From: Diacronema lutheri
Lineage: Eukaryota; Haptophyta; Pavlovophyceae; Pavlovales; Pavlovaceae
Direction: 5' to 3'
DNA: 64,000 bases
Assembly: GCA_019448385.1 (NCBI GenBank)
Contig: JAGTXO010000006.1
Location: forward strand, 372,001 to 436,000
The notes under the pieces were generated by a model. The model was not told where the DNA came from, made no database searches, and saw only the letters and a program-made list of their open reading frames with translations. The translations under genes were made by a program, and so were the position numbers. Below are positions 38,090 to 47,840 of this stretch, one piece after another. How positions within the stretch are numbered: position 1 is the first letter of the stretch; each line of letters opens with the position of its first letter.

Positions 38090-38995
38090 CTAAGCGGGCG
38101 CGACAAAGTCGACATGGAAGCCGCCCGACGCGTTCCAGCTCGGCGTGCGTTGCGTGGAGAGGAGGAGTAACGGTCGACCTGAGCTCGCGCTCGCCTCGCG
38201 GTCGATGGACAGGAACCCATCGAGCGGTAGCGCTGCGCCCGCCTTGTCAAGCACGCGCATCTGCAGCCGGAGTGCCGAATGCTCCCCGCCCAACTCCATC
38301 AGAACACCCTTGAGTAGCATGCGCTCACTCGTGTGCACCTGCGCGGCGCGTCCGCACGGCGGCGCGGCGCGGATGAGCGGCGTGCGGCGCGCGCGGCCGC
38401 CACGCGCGGTGGCGCAGCGCGGCGCGGTGCGCGAGCCGCCTCACCAGCTCGAGATAATCGCTGCCCCTCAGCTCGTGTCGCGCAAAACCATGCGCCATCG
38501 TTGTGAGTACGTCAACGACAGTGAGGCGCGCGGGGCGCGGCACGTCGCTCGGCGCGGCGGGTGGCGCAGGCGGCGCCCAATGCAGCTGCAGCACGCTCTC
38601 GTGCGCAAGATCGAGCAGCTGCTGCCACCGCACTTCGTCGCGCGCGTGCCTCTCGGTGCACGCATCGCACTCCCGCGCCTCGCCCTCGCCTTCGCGCGTG
38701 GCGTGCGCGCCCGCCCAAGCGTCGTGCCGACCCATGACGCCGATCGGTTCGGCCGCCGCCGCTGGCCTCAGCGGCTGTGGTTGCCGCCAGCCAGGCGGCA
38801 CGCTCGGCGGACAGGCGACGACCAGCTGGGCCGGCAGCCGGCCGAACACACCCGCGCGTACGGCGTCCGCGGCGAGCGGCTGCACGGCTCCCAGCTGCGG
38901 GCAGATGCCCGGCTGCCGGCCAAGCTGCGGCTGCAGTTGCCGCACGCCGCCATACGGCGCGCCTAGCCCCACCACGCCCGCGTCCGCGCCCGCGT

Positions 38996-39031
<36 letters not shown>

Positions 39032-40121
39032 ACGCGGGCGCCTGCTCCGCACAGCCGCTCTCGACTTTAAAAGAGGGCGCGCCGTCGAGCAGCGCAAACG
39101 CGGGGCTCGGCCTGGCGAGCGGACCGCTCGTCGCTGTCGCCAACTCCGAGAGCTGTCGCTTGCGCGCGTCGACGTGGATCGGGCTCGAGCTCCAGCAGCC
39201 GAGCAGCCGGCGTGGCGCGCCAGCCGTGTCTGCTCGATGCACCACGCCGATAAGCAGGTGGAACGAAGCACCTTTATTGTTGAAGGAGGTGGACTTGAAG
39301 AAGAGCGACTGGAAAGAGCACATGCCGCCCACGTACGGTGCGCTCGTCTTGCCCGACAGCCCCACCTCGTCCAACCGATCGTCCGCCTCGTTGAAGACGA
39401 CGGCCGTTACGTGCACCCACAGTCCGGTCGATCCGGTGAGCAGCGCGCCACCGGAGAGCAATTCGACGGAGAAGCGCGGGAGCGTCCACTTCTTGTGCCA
39501 CGTCCACTGGCGCTTCTTCTCCGAGTAGAGCAGCTCCTTGTCAGACACGACGCGCACCGTGAGCGGCGCGAGCTCGCCCTCGTCGGCCGGCGCCTGCGCG
39601 TCCGCGGCGAACGCGACTCTCAGTTGTGCGGTGCACCGCTCCCACATGAAGGGTACCTTGTCCGCAAAGTCGAGGGAGAACATGGCGCGCAGCTCAGCGC
39701 CGTCAAGCTCGGCCCTCGCGTCGGGCGTGCCGATTGCCGCTCCTCCGGCGGGCGCCGCCTGCAGCGCGTGCGCGGCCGAGCCGCTCGCTGGCTCGCTCGG
39801 CGGTGGCAGCGCGGACGTCGGCGCGTGCGGGTCGTGCGGCGGCGGCGCGCGCGCATGCGGGCGGCCGTGCGGCTGCAGCTGCGGATGGCTGGCGTACTGC
39901 GACTGCGGCATGTGCGGCAGCGGCGGCTGCGGCGCGGGCGGCTGAATCAGCACTTGCTGGCCTGCGGGCGTCGCGCAGACCGTAGCGCCCGCGCCGGCGG
40001 TCGCCTGTGGCAGGTCGAGCCAGAACGGATCGTCCGTGCTTAGCTCGCCGATGATGGCGTGGATATCTAGGCCCGTCATCGGCGAGCCCGCCGCGTGCGC
40101 GCCGCTGCGCGGCGACGCCAT
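38090..40121 (-). CDS. Unrecognised protein with conserved-looking beta-rich core
   Basis: Two exons on the minus strand, 40121-38445 and 38338-38090 (intron GTGAGG..GCAG, phase 0), 641 aa. The N terminus (MTGLDIHAIIGELSTDDPFWLDLP) is acidic and amphipathic, like an activation or interaction motif, followed by a Pro/Gln/His-rich linker. Residues about 160-310 form the best-conserved-looking part: FADKVPFMWERCTAQLRVAF, RVVSDKELLYSEKKRQWTWHKKWTLP, GLWVHVTAVVF, GLSGKTSAPYVGG and STSFNNKGASFHLLIGVV. The pattern, a beta-rich domain with a basic loop, recalls Ig-like DNA-binding domains, but I cannot assign it. A GA dipeptide run (about 370-386) is encoded by a GCGCCC tandem near 38985-39030. The short second exon ends GGFHVDFVAPA. 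Confidence 0.6.
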
Positions 40122-40294
40122 CGCGCGACCCGGCGATCAAGCGCTAGTTCACGCGGCCGGGTGCCGCCCGGGTGCCGGCAGCATGGCGGATTATCGAAAG
40201 CCAAGAATGGGAGGAGTGGTCATGGGTCCCATTCGCACCCAGATTCGATGGGCCGCGCTTGCTCAAGCGGCTGCGAGCGGACGTGGGCGTGCCC

Positions 40295-42319
40295 TCACGC
40301 GGCGATGGCCCGCGACATCACCTGCAAGAGGAGCCGCAGCCGCGCGAGCGGTGACGTGCGCAGCTCGTTGCCAAATGCGAGCGCCAGCTGCAACTCGACG
40401 CTGTTCCTCGCAGTCAAGAAGCTCGCCCAGAAAGGAAGGAGCGCGTCGTCGTCGGGAATAGGGCCGAGCTGCGCCTCAATCACACCGAGCCCGCGCGACG
40501 CGCCGACGGGCTCGAGCAGCGTGTCGAGCTGCGCGCGCAGGGCGCGGCCCAGCTCCGCCGCGCACGTCGCGTCCGCGTCGGCGAGCGGCGCGTCGTTGAT
40601 CCACTCGACGCGCGCCGTGCTGTACCCGTCCTTGTTGCCCCACTCGAGCACGCGGAAGCGGCGCGCGCCCGTCGTCGCGATGCGCGCCCTCCCATCCGGC
40701 AGCTGCGTGAACTCGTCGATGAGTAGCGTTGTGCCAAAGCCAAGCTCCTGCGACGGAGCCATCCCAAACTCGCGCCGGCCCGAGTCGATGCACCGCCGCA
40801 TCATCAGACTGGCACACGCGCGCGCGGCACAGCGCGGGCGCCCGCCGCGCGTGAGCGCTCGGGCGCGTGCAGGGGCGGATTCGGCACGTCTTGGACCCGC
40901 AGGGGAGGGGGGGGAGGGATGGCGCGCGTGCGCACACCGGTAGCGCGGCTCGAAGACGTGCAGCGGGCAGCGCACGCCCGGCAGCGCGACCGAGCAGATG
41001 AAGACGGGGATCGTCGCCGTCGGCGCGCGCGCGCTCACACCGCCGCCGCCGTCGCCATCGTCAGCTTCGCCGGCCGCCGCCTCGCCAGCGCGTACCTGCG
41101 CGGCCCGCGCGGCGGCTTCGACGGGCATGTGGTGCGCGAGCAAGCTCTGCAACTCGCGGCACACCGCCAGCTGCAGCGCGCCGTGCGAGTGCAACCTGCG
41201 CGTACGCGCTGCCTCGGCGCGAGCGCGCACGTTGAGCCATGTGAGAAATGGCGCGAGGTCGTCGCGGCAGAGCGGGCAGCGCGGCGGCATGTCGAACGCC
41301 TGGTCGAGCGCGCGCGAGAGGCACGAGCGGCAAAGCACATGGCCGCATGGGATCGCCGTCGGCTCGTGCAGCTGCTCGACGCACAGGGGACACTCGACAC
41401 ACTCCCGAGAGGCGATTACTGTCTCGGCACTGATGCGGCGCGCGTTGTCGGCGCGCTCGCGCGCGGCGGCGAGCTCGAGAGCAAAGGACTCAGCTACATC
41501 GGCAGGCATGTACTCGCGCGCGTCGCCTGCCGACTCGAGCGCGCCGCCCTCGCGCAGCGCGGCGACGAGCGCAGGCAGCGAGAGCGTCGGCGCGGTAGGG
41601 TCGGCCGCGAGCGATGCCGCGCGCGCAAACGTGGCGGCGGCCTCACGCAACGCGCGTAGCGTCGAGTCGAGCGGCTCGCGATGCACGCGCGACCACGCCG
41701 CCACCATCGCGAGGGCGACGAGGGCGTTCGCCGGCCGTGCGCCCGTCGCGTTGAGCGCGGAGCCCAGGCGGAAAAGCGCTTTCGCCCACATCCGGCCGCT
41801 CGGCTCGGAGAGGTGCAGCGCGAGGCACGCGTCGCGCAGCGCGCCGTCGGCGTCTTGGAGTCGGAGCCGCGCTGCTGAACGGTTACACAAGAGCACCGCG
41901 TCCGCGCGGTGCTCGATCGCGTCGCTGTACACGGCGGCCGCCTCGGCGAACCGTCCTGCCGCAAAGTGCGCGTTTCCGTCCTGCCGCAGGCGCGCGGCAG
42001 CGGAGCCGGCAGGGAACCAGGCCTCCGAGAGCTGTTCGAGCGTCTTGTTTGTCGCCTTGCCGAAACCCACCTCGCGCCCCACCGGCCGCGGCACCTTGGG
42101 CACGCACGCGCGGCAGTACGTCGCGCCGTCGCCGAGTGACGTCGGCTGGAAGAGCGTCGCGGCACAGTGCTCGCACGTGAGGTCGGGTCGCCTGTGCGCG
42201 CGCGCGAGCTCAAGAAGGGCCTGGTAGCCCACCGCGGCCGCGTCCACGAGTTCCACCTCCGCTGCGCTCATCGACTCGAGCCGGGGAGCTGGCGGACGCG
42301 ACGAGACGGCCGACCCCAT
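40295..42319 (-). CDS. LONRF-type protein: zinc finger/RING - TPR - RING - LON substrate-binding domain
   Basis: Two exons on the minus strand, 42319-40938 and 40808-40295 (intron GTGTGC..CCAG, 129 nt), 631 aa. Domains in order: N-terminal zinc finger CEHC..YCRAC (about 49-72); TPR (about 104-175: LRQDGNAHFAAGRFAEAAAVY); C3HC4 RING (about 311-350: CPLCVEQLHEPTAIPCGHVLCRSCL..CPLC); LON N-terminal domain from about 435 (IPVFICSVALPG..CPLHVFEPRYR joined by splicing to LMMRRCIDSGRREFGM). The splice falls inside the diagnostic LON motif and restores it exactly. LONRF proteins are E3 ubiquitin ligases in protein quality control. A sense-strand C-rich tract lies in the intron (plus strand 40899-40918). 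It is divergent from the secreted SPPP gene. Confidence 0.9.
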   Translation of the reverse strand: MGSAVSSRPPAPRLESMSAAEVELVDAAAVGYQALLELARAHRRPDLTCEHCAATLFQPTSLGDGATYCRACVPKVPRPVGREVGFGKATNKTLEQLSEAWFPAGSAAARLRQDGNAHFAAGRFAEAAAVYSDAIEHRADAVLLCNRSAARLRLQDADGALRDACLALHLSEPSGRMWAKALFRLGSALNATGARPANALVALAMVAAWSRVHREPLDSTLRALREAAATFARAASLAADPTAPTLSLPALVAALREGGALESAGDAREYMPADVAESFALELAAARERADNARRISAETVIASRECVECPLCVEQLHEPTAIPCGHVLCRSCLSRALDQAFDMPPRCPLCRDDLAPFLTWLNVRARAEAARTRRLHSHGALQLAVCRELQSLLAHHMPVEAAARAAQVRAGEAAAGEADDGDGGGGVSARAPTATIPVFICSVALPGVRCPLHVFEPRYRCAHARHPSPPSPAGPRRAESAPARARALTRGGRPRCAARACASLMMRRCIDSGRREFGMAPSQELGFGTTLLIDEFTQLPDGRARIATTGARRFRVLEWGNKDGYSTARVEWINDAPLADADATCAAELGRALRAQLDTLLEPVGASRGLGVIEAQLGPIPDDDALLPFWASFLTARNSVELQLALAFGNELRTSPLARLRLLLQVMSRAIAA

Positions 42320-42396
42320 TGGCTTCTAGCACTCTCGTGAAAACGCCGCTTGGCTGTTCGCGCCCAATCTCAATCAAAATCCGAGTCTTGATCCGA

Positions 42397-43290
42397 ATGC
42401 TCGTCGCCCTCCTCGCCTTGACGGCGGCACGCGTGGGGCAGGGCGAACAGCCCCCACCGCTCAGCCGCGAATGCACAATTGTGCTTGCCGGTTGCCTCAC
42501 GCGCGCAGTGATTCGCGAGCTTGGAGACGCTCTCGCCGCAGGGAGGGCGGGCGTGGCCGACGAGCTCCTGTTTGACGTGGGGTGTGCGCGCGCGCCGCTC
42601 GCGCATGCCGATCCCTTCGCCGCACGCAGCAACGTCTCACGCGCTCGCGCGCGCGCCCTTGGCAACAGACGCTTGCCCGACGAGGAGGCGTGCACCGCAC
42701 GGCAGCTCAACACGACCAGCGTCGTGATCAAGGCATGTCTGTGGGACACGACGGTGGCCGCCATCGACGACGCGGTCGCGCGCGCAGGCTCGAGCATCGA
42801 CGTCATGCTGAAGCGGACGACATGCCAATATGGACTACTCTTATGCCAGCAGGCGGACCAGCTCCAGCCACGCGTCGCTCGACCCGCGCCGCCACGGCCG
42901 CCGTCTCCGCCCCCGCCGTCTCCGCCGCCACCGTCCCCGCCACCGCCGTTTCCGCCGCCGCCGTCTCCGCCGCCGCCGTCTCCGCCTCCGCCATCTTCGC
43001 CGCCGCCATCTCCACTGCCGCCGTCTCCGCCGCCACCGTCTCCGCCGCCGCCATCTCCACTGCCACCGTCTCCGCCGCCACCGTCTCCGCCGCCGCCATC
43101 TCCACTGCCGCCGTCAACGTCGCCGCCGTCACCGCCGCCGCCTCAACCCCCAAGTTCGTCGCCACAATCGTCGCCAGTTGCGGACACAAGCGTACGGGAA
43201 TCGTATTTCAGCGACAGCATCGTCACCAAGCCCCCCCCTTCGTCTCCCGCCCCGCCTTCGCCTCCCCTCCGTCGCTTCATTACAGCCTGA
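42397..43290 (+). CDS. Secreted SPPP-rich wall/matrix protein (pherophorin-like architecture)
   Basis: Single exon, 297 aa, ATG 42397. The N-terminal MLVALLALTAARVGQGEQ is a signal peptide. Residues about 25-165 are a small Cys-containing domain (ECTIVLAGCLTRAVIRELGD, EEACTARQLNTTSVVIKACLWD, CQYGLLLCQ) with at least six cysteines, likely disulphide-bonded. From about 170 to 265 the chain is almost wholly SPPPPSPPPP repeats, as in extensins and pherophorins, where Pro is hydroxylated and glycosylated. The C terminus is short (SYFSDSIVTKPPPSS). The product is expected outside the cell or in scales/wall. In-frame sequence upstream of 42397 lacks an ATG, so this start was chosen. The 5' end is 77 bp from that of the LONRF gene. 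Confidence 0.75.
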   Translation: MLVALLALTAARVGQGEQPPPLSRECTIVLAGCLTRAVIRELGDALAAGRAGVADELLFDVGCARAPLAHADPFAARSNVSRARARALGNRRLPDEEACTARQLNTTSVVIKACLWDTTVAAIDDAVARAGSSIDVMLKRTTCQYGLLLCQQADQLQPRVARPAPPRPPSPPPPSPPPPSPPPPFPPPPSPPPPSPPPPSSPPPSPLPPSPPPPSPPPPSPLPPSPPPPSPPPPSPLPPSTSPPSPPPPQPPSSSPQSSPVADTSVRESYFSDSIVTKPPPSSPAPPSPPLRRFITA

Positions 43291-43302
43291 GCAATGCGTG
43301 CT

Positions 43303-43324
43303 CCCCCCCCCCCCCCCCCCCCCC
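43303..43324 (+). repeat. Poly-C run of 22 after the SPPP gene
   Basis: 22 C starting 13 nt beyond the stop codon of the plus-strand SPPP gene and continuing C-rich to 43336. On the sense strand of that gene and inside a 57-bp convergent spacer with TMCO4. Confidence 0.85.
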
Positions 43325-43347
43325 TCCCCCCTCCCCGTCTAAAGCTA

Positions 43348-45552
43348 TTAGCCGGGCGCGCGGAGCACCTCGGCCTCGACAAGGTCCCACTGCGGCGCAA
43401 AGCGCGCAGCCGCAAGGAAGCCAGCGAGCGCCTCCGCACTGCCGTACGCGCAATGGCCGGCAGCGCCCAGCTGCACCTCCACGTCTTCGAATGGCGCGCA
43501 ATGCCCGCCCGCTCCATCCACTGGGCCCCCGAGCGTGCCTCGCTCGCCGACGCCGAGCTCACCAACGCCGTGCACGCCAGCGATGGGGTCGCCGCCCGCC
43601 AGACACCGAGGCGGCGCGCGCGACGCGAAGAAGCGCCTCACGGCGTGCGCGCTCAACGCCGGCGCGCCGAGCGCGAGCAGCGATCGATCGTCGCGGCAGT
43701 GCACGTTGACGAAACGGGCGAGCACGACCGCGCGCGCGCCGTGCCAGCGCGGGTCGGAGATCGCGATTGGCGCACCGAGGAGGCAAACCGAGTGGACGAT
43801 GCCGTGCGCGCCGCTCGCGGCCAGCTCGTTGAGCGCCGCGAGCACAACGAGCGCGCCGTGCGAAGCGCCCACCAGCGCGACGGGCCGGCTGCCGGTCGCG
43901 CGCCGGATGAGGACTTTGCGAGCGAGTAACGCACCGCACCATTCCGCGCGCGCGCTGGCGTTCGCCCACAGCGCCGCGGTGGAGGGCGCGCCGCAGCCCG
44001 CGTCGCTGACGCCAAGCGCGTTGTGCAGCGTGTACGGTGAGCCGCCCACGCGTGCGCGGGCAACGCTCGCTGCCGCGCCCTCCCAAGCAGCGGCGAGCAA
44101 ACGCGCGCGCACGCCAGCGTCAGCCGCGCGAGAGCGTGCACCGGCGGCCGGCGGCGAGCCCGGCGCAGCGCACTCGCGCTCGGCGCCGCGTGCGCCCGCC
44201 TGGGGCGGGGGCGGCCACAACCACTCCGCCGTGCGCGCGGCGCGCGCGCCCGCCGCGTCCACAGCGCCGGCGGGCGCCGGCGGATCGCGCACTCTCGCAC
44301 GCGCGGCGCGCTCGAGCCCCGCAAGCGCGGGCGGGAGCTCGTGCAGCAGCTCGCTCGTCTGCCATTGGAGCACGCGGTGCTCGCCCCACCGGCTGCGCAG
44401 CACCGCAGCCCTCCATGCGAGCCGCACGACATCGCTCTCACGCTCGCATGGACGCTCGCCGCCGGCGCCGTGCACTGCTGCTCGCTCCGCGTCCTGCGCG
44501 CGGCTGGCGGCGTGGCGCGCGAGGAGCGGCCGTGCGGCACCGAAGGCGCTCGGCGCAATTCCACACCGTGCCGCGCCGCCACCCGCGCCCGCCAATCGCG
44601 GCACGCCCGCCGGCCCGCAGTAGATGGTGAGGCCGAGGCCGTTACACAAGTCCGATCCGCCATGCTCGCAGCCGCCTCGCCGCTCGGCGGGCAGAAGGCG
44701 TGCGTCGGCCTCGAGGGCGTAGTGCGCCGTCAGCGTCGACGCGGCTGCGCCGACCAAGAAGGCCGCCTTGCTGCCCACCGAGCCTGCGAGCGCCACGCCG
44801 CTCAGCGGGCCGCCAAACGCAAACGCCGCTCCTCCGCCGATGGCGGACAGGATGAGGAACGACCGGCGGTCACGCGTGCCAACGGGTGCATCCGAGATGA
44901 TGAGCGGCGCGCCGTCGGCCGCGCATGCCGCCGTGCACGCCGACTCACTCGACGCGTCAGCCACGCCGCGGCTGCCGCCGCTCGGCTGCTCCGCGCCCGC
45001 GCACGCCTCAGCTTGCGGCGCGCGACACAAGCCGAGCTCGGATGCGAGACAGTCCTGCGTGGCGAGCACGCGGGCACGCGGCACGCCAAGAGAGGTGGCG
45101 AGCGCGTGTACAAAGGCGCAGGCCGTCGCGTCGTGCAGCCCGCCCATGTGCAGCGAGCAGAGCAGCGACCAGACGACCGCCCAGCGCGCCTCGGCGGTGC
45201 GCAGCAGGGCGACGGCCGCATCGCGCGCCGCGAGCGCCGTGCGGTGGCCCTCAGCGCCGCGCGCGGCGGGCACGGCGTGGCGCGCGGCAAGGACCTCCAC
45301 CGATCCGTCCGCCAGCCGCAGGGCCATGCACACGTGGCACAGCACCGCGACCGACCGATCGGCCGTCGACGCTTGGCCGATGAGCGCGAGGAGCGCCGCG
45401 GCGAGCTCGGCGACGACCGCCCGCGCGGTCGGGCTCAGCCGAAGCGCGAGCTCCGGACGAGCCGGCCCGACGACGTGCACGCCCAGGATTGCACCGACGC
45501 GGCCGCTCCCGTCAGCCAGCACGTGCAGGCGCAGCCGGACGCGCGTCGACAT
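43348..45552 (-). CDS. TMCO4: TMCO4/DUF726 family membrane-associated alpha/beta hydrolase-like protein
   Basis: Single exon, 734 aa. The central hydrophobic stretch FLILSAIGGGAAFAFGGPLSGVALAGSVGS..AAFLVGAAAS (about 233-275) matches the glycine-rich membrane segments of TMCO4. The C-terminal half has the DUF726 hydrolase part: RPVALVGASHGALVVLAAL (nucleophile elbow G-x-S-x-G), IVHSVCLLGAPIAI, WHGARAVVLARFVNVHCRDD and a final His in GHCAYG. All these are family features. The N-terminal 200 residues are helical, as in family members. Biochemical function is unknown; relatives localise to Golgi or other membranes. An Ala/Arg-rich insert lies between about 420 and 520. It is divergent from the TIR-like/TPR gene (62 bp between starts). 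Confidence 0.82.
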   Translation of the reverse strand: MSTRVRLRLHVLADGSGRVGAILGVHVVGPARPELALRLSPTARAVVAELAAALLALIGQASTADRSVAVLCHVCMALRLADGSVEVLAARHAVPAARGAEGHRTALAARDAAVALLRTAEARWAVVWSLLCSLHMGGLHDATACAFVHALATSLGVPRARVLATQDCLASELGLCRAPQAEACAGAEQPSGGSRGVADASSESACTAACAADGAPLIISDAPVGTRDRRSFLILSAIGGGAAFAFGGPLSGVALAGSVGSKAAFLVGAAASTLTAHYALEADARLLPAERRGGCEHGGSDLCNGLGLTIYCGPAGVPRLAGAGGGAARCGIAPSAFGAARPLLARHAASRAQDAERAAVHGAGGERPCERESDVVRLAWRAAVLRSRWGEHRVLQWQTSELLHELPPALAGLERAARARVRDPPAPAGAVDAAGARAARTAEWLWPPPPQAGARGAERECAAPGSPPAAGARSRAADAGVRARLLAAAWEGAAASVARARVGGSPYTLHNALGVSDAGCGAPSTAALWANASARAEWCGALLARKVLIRRATGSRPVALVGASHGALVVLAALNELAASGAHGIVHSVCLLGAPIAISDPRWHGARAVVLARFVNVHCRDDRSLLALGAPALSAHAVRRFFASRAPPRCLAGGDPIAGVHGVGELGVGERGTLGGPVDGAGGHCAPFEDVEVQLGAAGHCAYGSAEALAGFLAAARFAPQWDLVEAEVLRAPG

Positions 45553-45614
45553 CCGGGACCCGTTCCTCTCAGCGGTGGACGGCCATCGCGGACCGTCGGA
45601 AAAGGCGCCGGGTC

Positions 45615-47573
45615 ATGGGTGCGGCGCTGTGCCCGGCGTTGCCCACGCATCCGGGCGCGCCAAGCGAGGCCCCGCCGGCGAGGGTAAACGCTGCGCCACC
45701 GCCCGTCCACCCTCTCGGCCTGCGCCTCAGCGTCTTCTTCGAGCTTGCGGTACGCGCGCGCGAGCTGGAGGAGGTGGAGGGCCCGCCACGGCCGCACGCG
45801 GACGGCACGCGGCGCCCCGCCGGCACGCCGCTCACGACAGCGGACGTGTGCGAGGAGCTCGTCAAGCCGCGCACCACCGCCGCGCGCTGCGCGTATGTTG
45901 ACAGCCTGCCTGCCTCGAGCAGCGCGAGGGCGAGCATCTACGTGAGCCACGCGTGGAAGTACGTCTTCGTCGACGTGGTCGACGCGCTCGCGCACGCGGC
46001 GACCGAGCCGGATGACGGCATCTGGTTCTGCCTGCTGATGAACAACCAGCACGAGACCGCAAACTACGACTACGCCTTCCTCGAGGGCCAGTTCCGCTCC
46101 AACGTCGAGGGCGTCGGCCGCACGCTGCTCGTGCTCGCGCCGTGGCGCAGCCCAATCACCCTCACGCGCGCGTGGTGCCTGTTTGAGATTTTTGTCAGCG
46201 TGCAGCGCGGCATCCCGATGGAAGTCGCGATGCCCTCCTCCGAGGCCGCCGCATTCGCGCGCGCCCTCGTCGCCAAGTTTGGCACGATCGCCGCCGCGCT
46301 CGCTCGGATCTCGCTCGCGGACTCGGAAGCGTTTCTGCCGTCGGACAAGGCCAACATTCTGCGCGCTCTCGCCGCGGTCGGCGGTGTGGGCGAGCTCGAC
46401 AAGGTGGTGCAACGCACGCTGCGCGAGTGGCTCGCACGCATCGGCCGCGGAGCGCTCGCCGAGCGGCCGGCCGATTGGGAGCTGACCAATCAGTTGGCGC
46501 GGCTTCTCCACGACCAGGGTGAGCTGTCCGAGGCGGAGATCCTCTTCAGGCGAGCGCTTGAAGGGCGCGAGCGGCAGCTGGGCACGGAGCATGCAGACAC
46601 GCTGCAATCGGCAAGCAACTTGGCCGTGCTGCTCCACGCGCGCGGTGCGCTGGCCGAAGCCGAGCCGCTCTTCAGGCGCGCGCTCGACGGGCGCGAGCGG
46701 CAGCTGGGCACGGAGCACGCGCTTGCGCTCCAGTCCGCGCACAACCTGGCCGGGCTGCTCCACGCGCGCGGTGCGCTGGCCGAAGCCGAGCCGCTCTTCA
46801 GGCGCGCGCTTGACGGGCGCGAGCGCGCGCTCGGCGCGCGCGATCTGACGGCGCTCGCCTCTGCGCGCAACTTGGCCGTGCTGCTCGAAGCGCGCGGCAG
46901 GCCGGACGAGGCTGAGCCGCTGCTCCGGCGCGCGCTCGACGGCACCGAGCAGTCGCTCGGCGAGCGCCACCCGGACACGCTGCGGGCGGTGCACAGCCTG
47001 GCGATGCTTCTCCACGGCCAGGGCAGGCCGGCCGAAGCTGAGCCGCTCTTCCGCCGCGCGCTCGAAGGGCGCGAGCGGCAGCTGGGCGACGGGCACCCGG
47101 ACACGGTGCAGTCTGCGCACGGCTTGGCGGCGCTATTGAGGGCGCACGGCCGGTTGGACGAAGCTGAGCCGCTGCTCCGGCGTGCGCTTCACAGTTCCGA
47201 GCGGTCGCTCGGCGAGCGCCACCCGGACACGCTCAGCGCGATGCACAACCTGGCGGTCGTCGTGAAGGCGCGTGGGCAGCTGGCAGAGGCCGAGGTGCTC
47301 CACCGGCGCGCGCTCGCCGGGCAGGAGCAAGCGCTCGGCTCGCGTCACCCGGACGCGCTCACTTCGATGTACAGCCTCGCCGCGCTGCTACGCGCGCAGG
47401 GCCGGCTCGACGAGGCTCTGCCCCTCTTCTGGCGCGAGCTCGACGGCTGCGCGGCCGTGCACGGCGAGAGCCACGCGCAGACGATCGGCTCGGCCAAGAA
47501 CCTCGTGCGCACGCTCGATGCGTGCGGGCGCGCCGACGAGGCGCAGCGGCTGCGCGCGCGCTTTGGCAACTAG
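45615..47573 (+). CDS. TIR-like N-terminal domain with kinesin-light-chain-type TPR array
   Basis: Single exon, 652 aa, ATG 45615. Residues about 75-260 form a module common in algal and oomycete TPR proteins: TTADVCEELVKPRT, then IYVSHAWKYVFVDVVDAL (108-125), GIWFCLLMNNQ, VEGVGRTLLVLAPW and TLTRAWCLFEIFVS (182-195). The order (beta strand with SHAW, later strand LLVLAPW, then WCLFE) is that of TIR folds. In SARM1 and plant TIR domains the WCxxE-type Glu is the NADase catalytic residue; here it would be Glu191. Activity is inference only. From about 295 to the end are some eight 42-residue TPRs of the kinesin-light-chain/NB-ARC-partner kind (AEPLFRRALDGRERQLG with near-identical neighbours at the DNA level), so the array arose by recent duplication. 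Likely a scaffold or sensor protein in the cytosol. Confidence 0.78.
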   Translation: MGAALCPALPTHPGAPSEAPPARVNAAPPPVHPLGLRLSVFFELAVRARELEEVEGPPRPHADGTRRPAGTPLTTADVCEELVKPRTTAARCAYVDSLPASSSARASIYVSHAWKYVFVDVVDALAHAATEPDDGIWFCLLMNNQHETANYDYAFLEGQFRSNVEGVGRTLLVLAPWRSPITLTRAWCLFEIFVSVQRGIPMEVAMPSSEAAAFARALVAKFGTIAAALARISLADSEAFLPSDKANILRALAAVGGVGELDKVVQRTLREWLARIGRGALAERPADWELTNQLARLLHDQGELSEAEILFRRALEGRERQLGTEHADTLQSASNLAVLLHARGALAEAEPLFRRALDGRERQLGTEHALALQSAHNLAGLLHARGALAEAEPLFRRALDGRERALGARDLTALASARNLAVLLEARGRPDEAEPLLRRALDGTEQSLGERHPDTLRAVHSLAMLLHGQGRPAEAEPLFRRALEGRERQLGDGHPDTVQSAHGLAALLRAHGRLDEAEPLLRRALHSSERSLGERHPDTLSAMHNLAVVVKARGQLAEAEVLHRRALAGQEQALGSRHPDALTSMYSLAALLRAQGRLDEALPLFWRELDGCAAVHGESHAQTIGSAKNLVRTLDACGRADEAQRLRARFGN

Positions 47574-47840
47574 CTGACGGCGTGAGCGCGTCGTCTCTGC
47601 GGGCGCGCTCACACCCCTCGCGTAAGAGTCTGGGGACGCCCTGTGCCCTTCAAGCTTGTCAAGGAAGCTTCAGCTGCTCGGCGGTGTGCAGTGTGCACGA
47701 CGCGTACGAGGCGCTTCTTGGGACTTCTCTGTCTTCTCAGTCTTTTTCAAACCGGTCATGCCCGTGTGCCCCCCTTGCAGTTTCTTCATCGTGCAGCTGC
47801 TCGACGAGTTGACGCCAATCCCTTGCCGTACCCTCCTGAT

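Noticed and set aside
42319-42396. In-frame extension of the SPPP gene upstream to 42319
   Set aside because: It begins with TTG and has no ATG. The signal peptide starts at ATG 42397.
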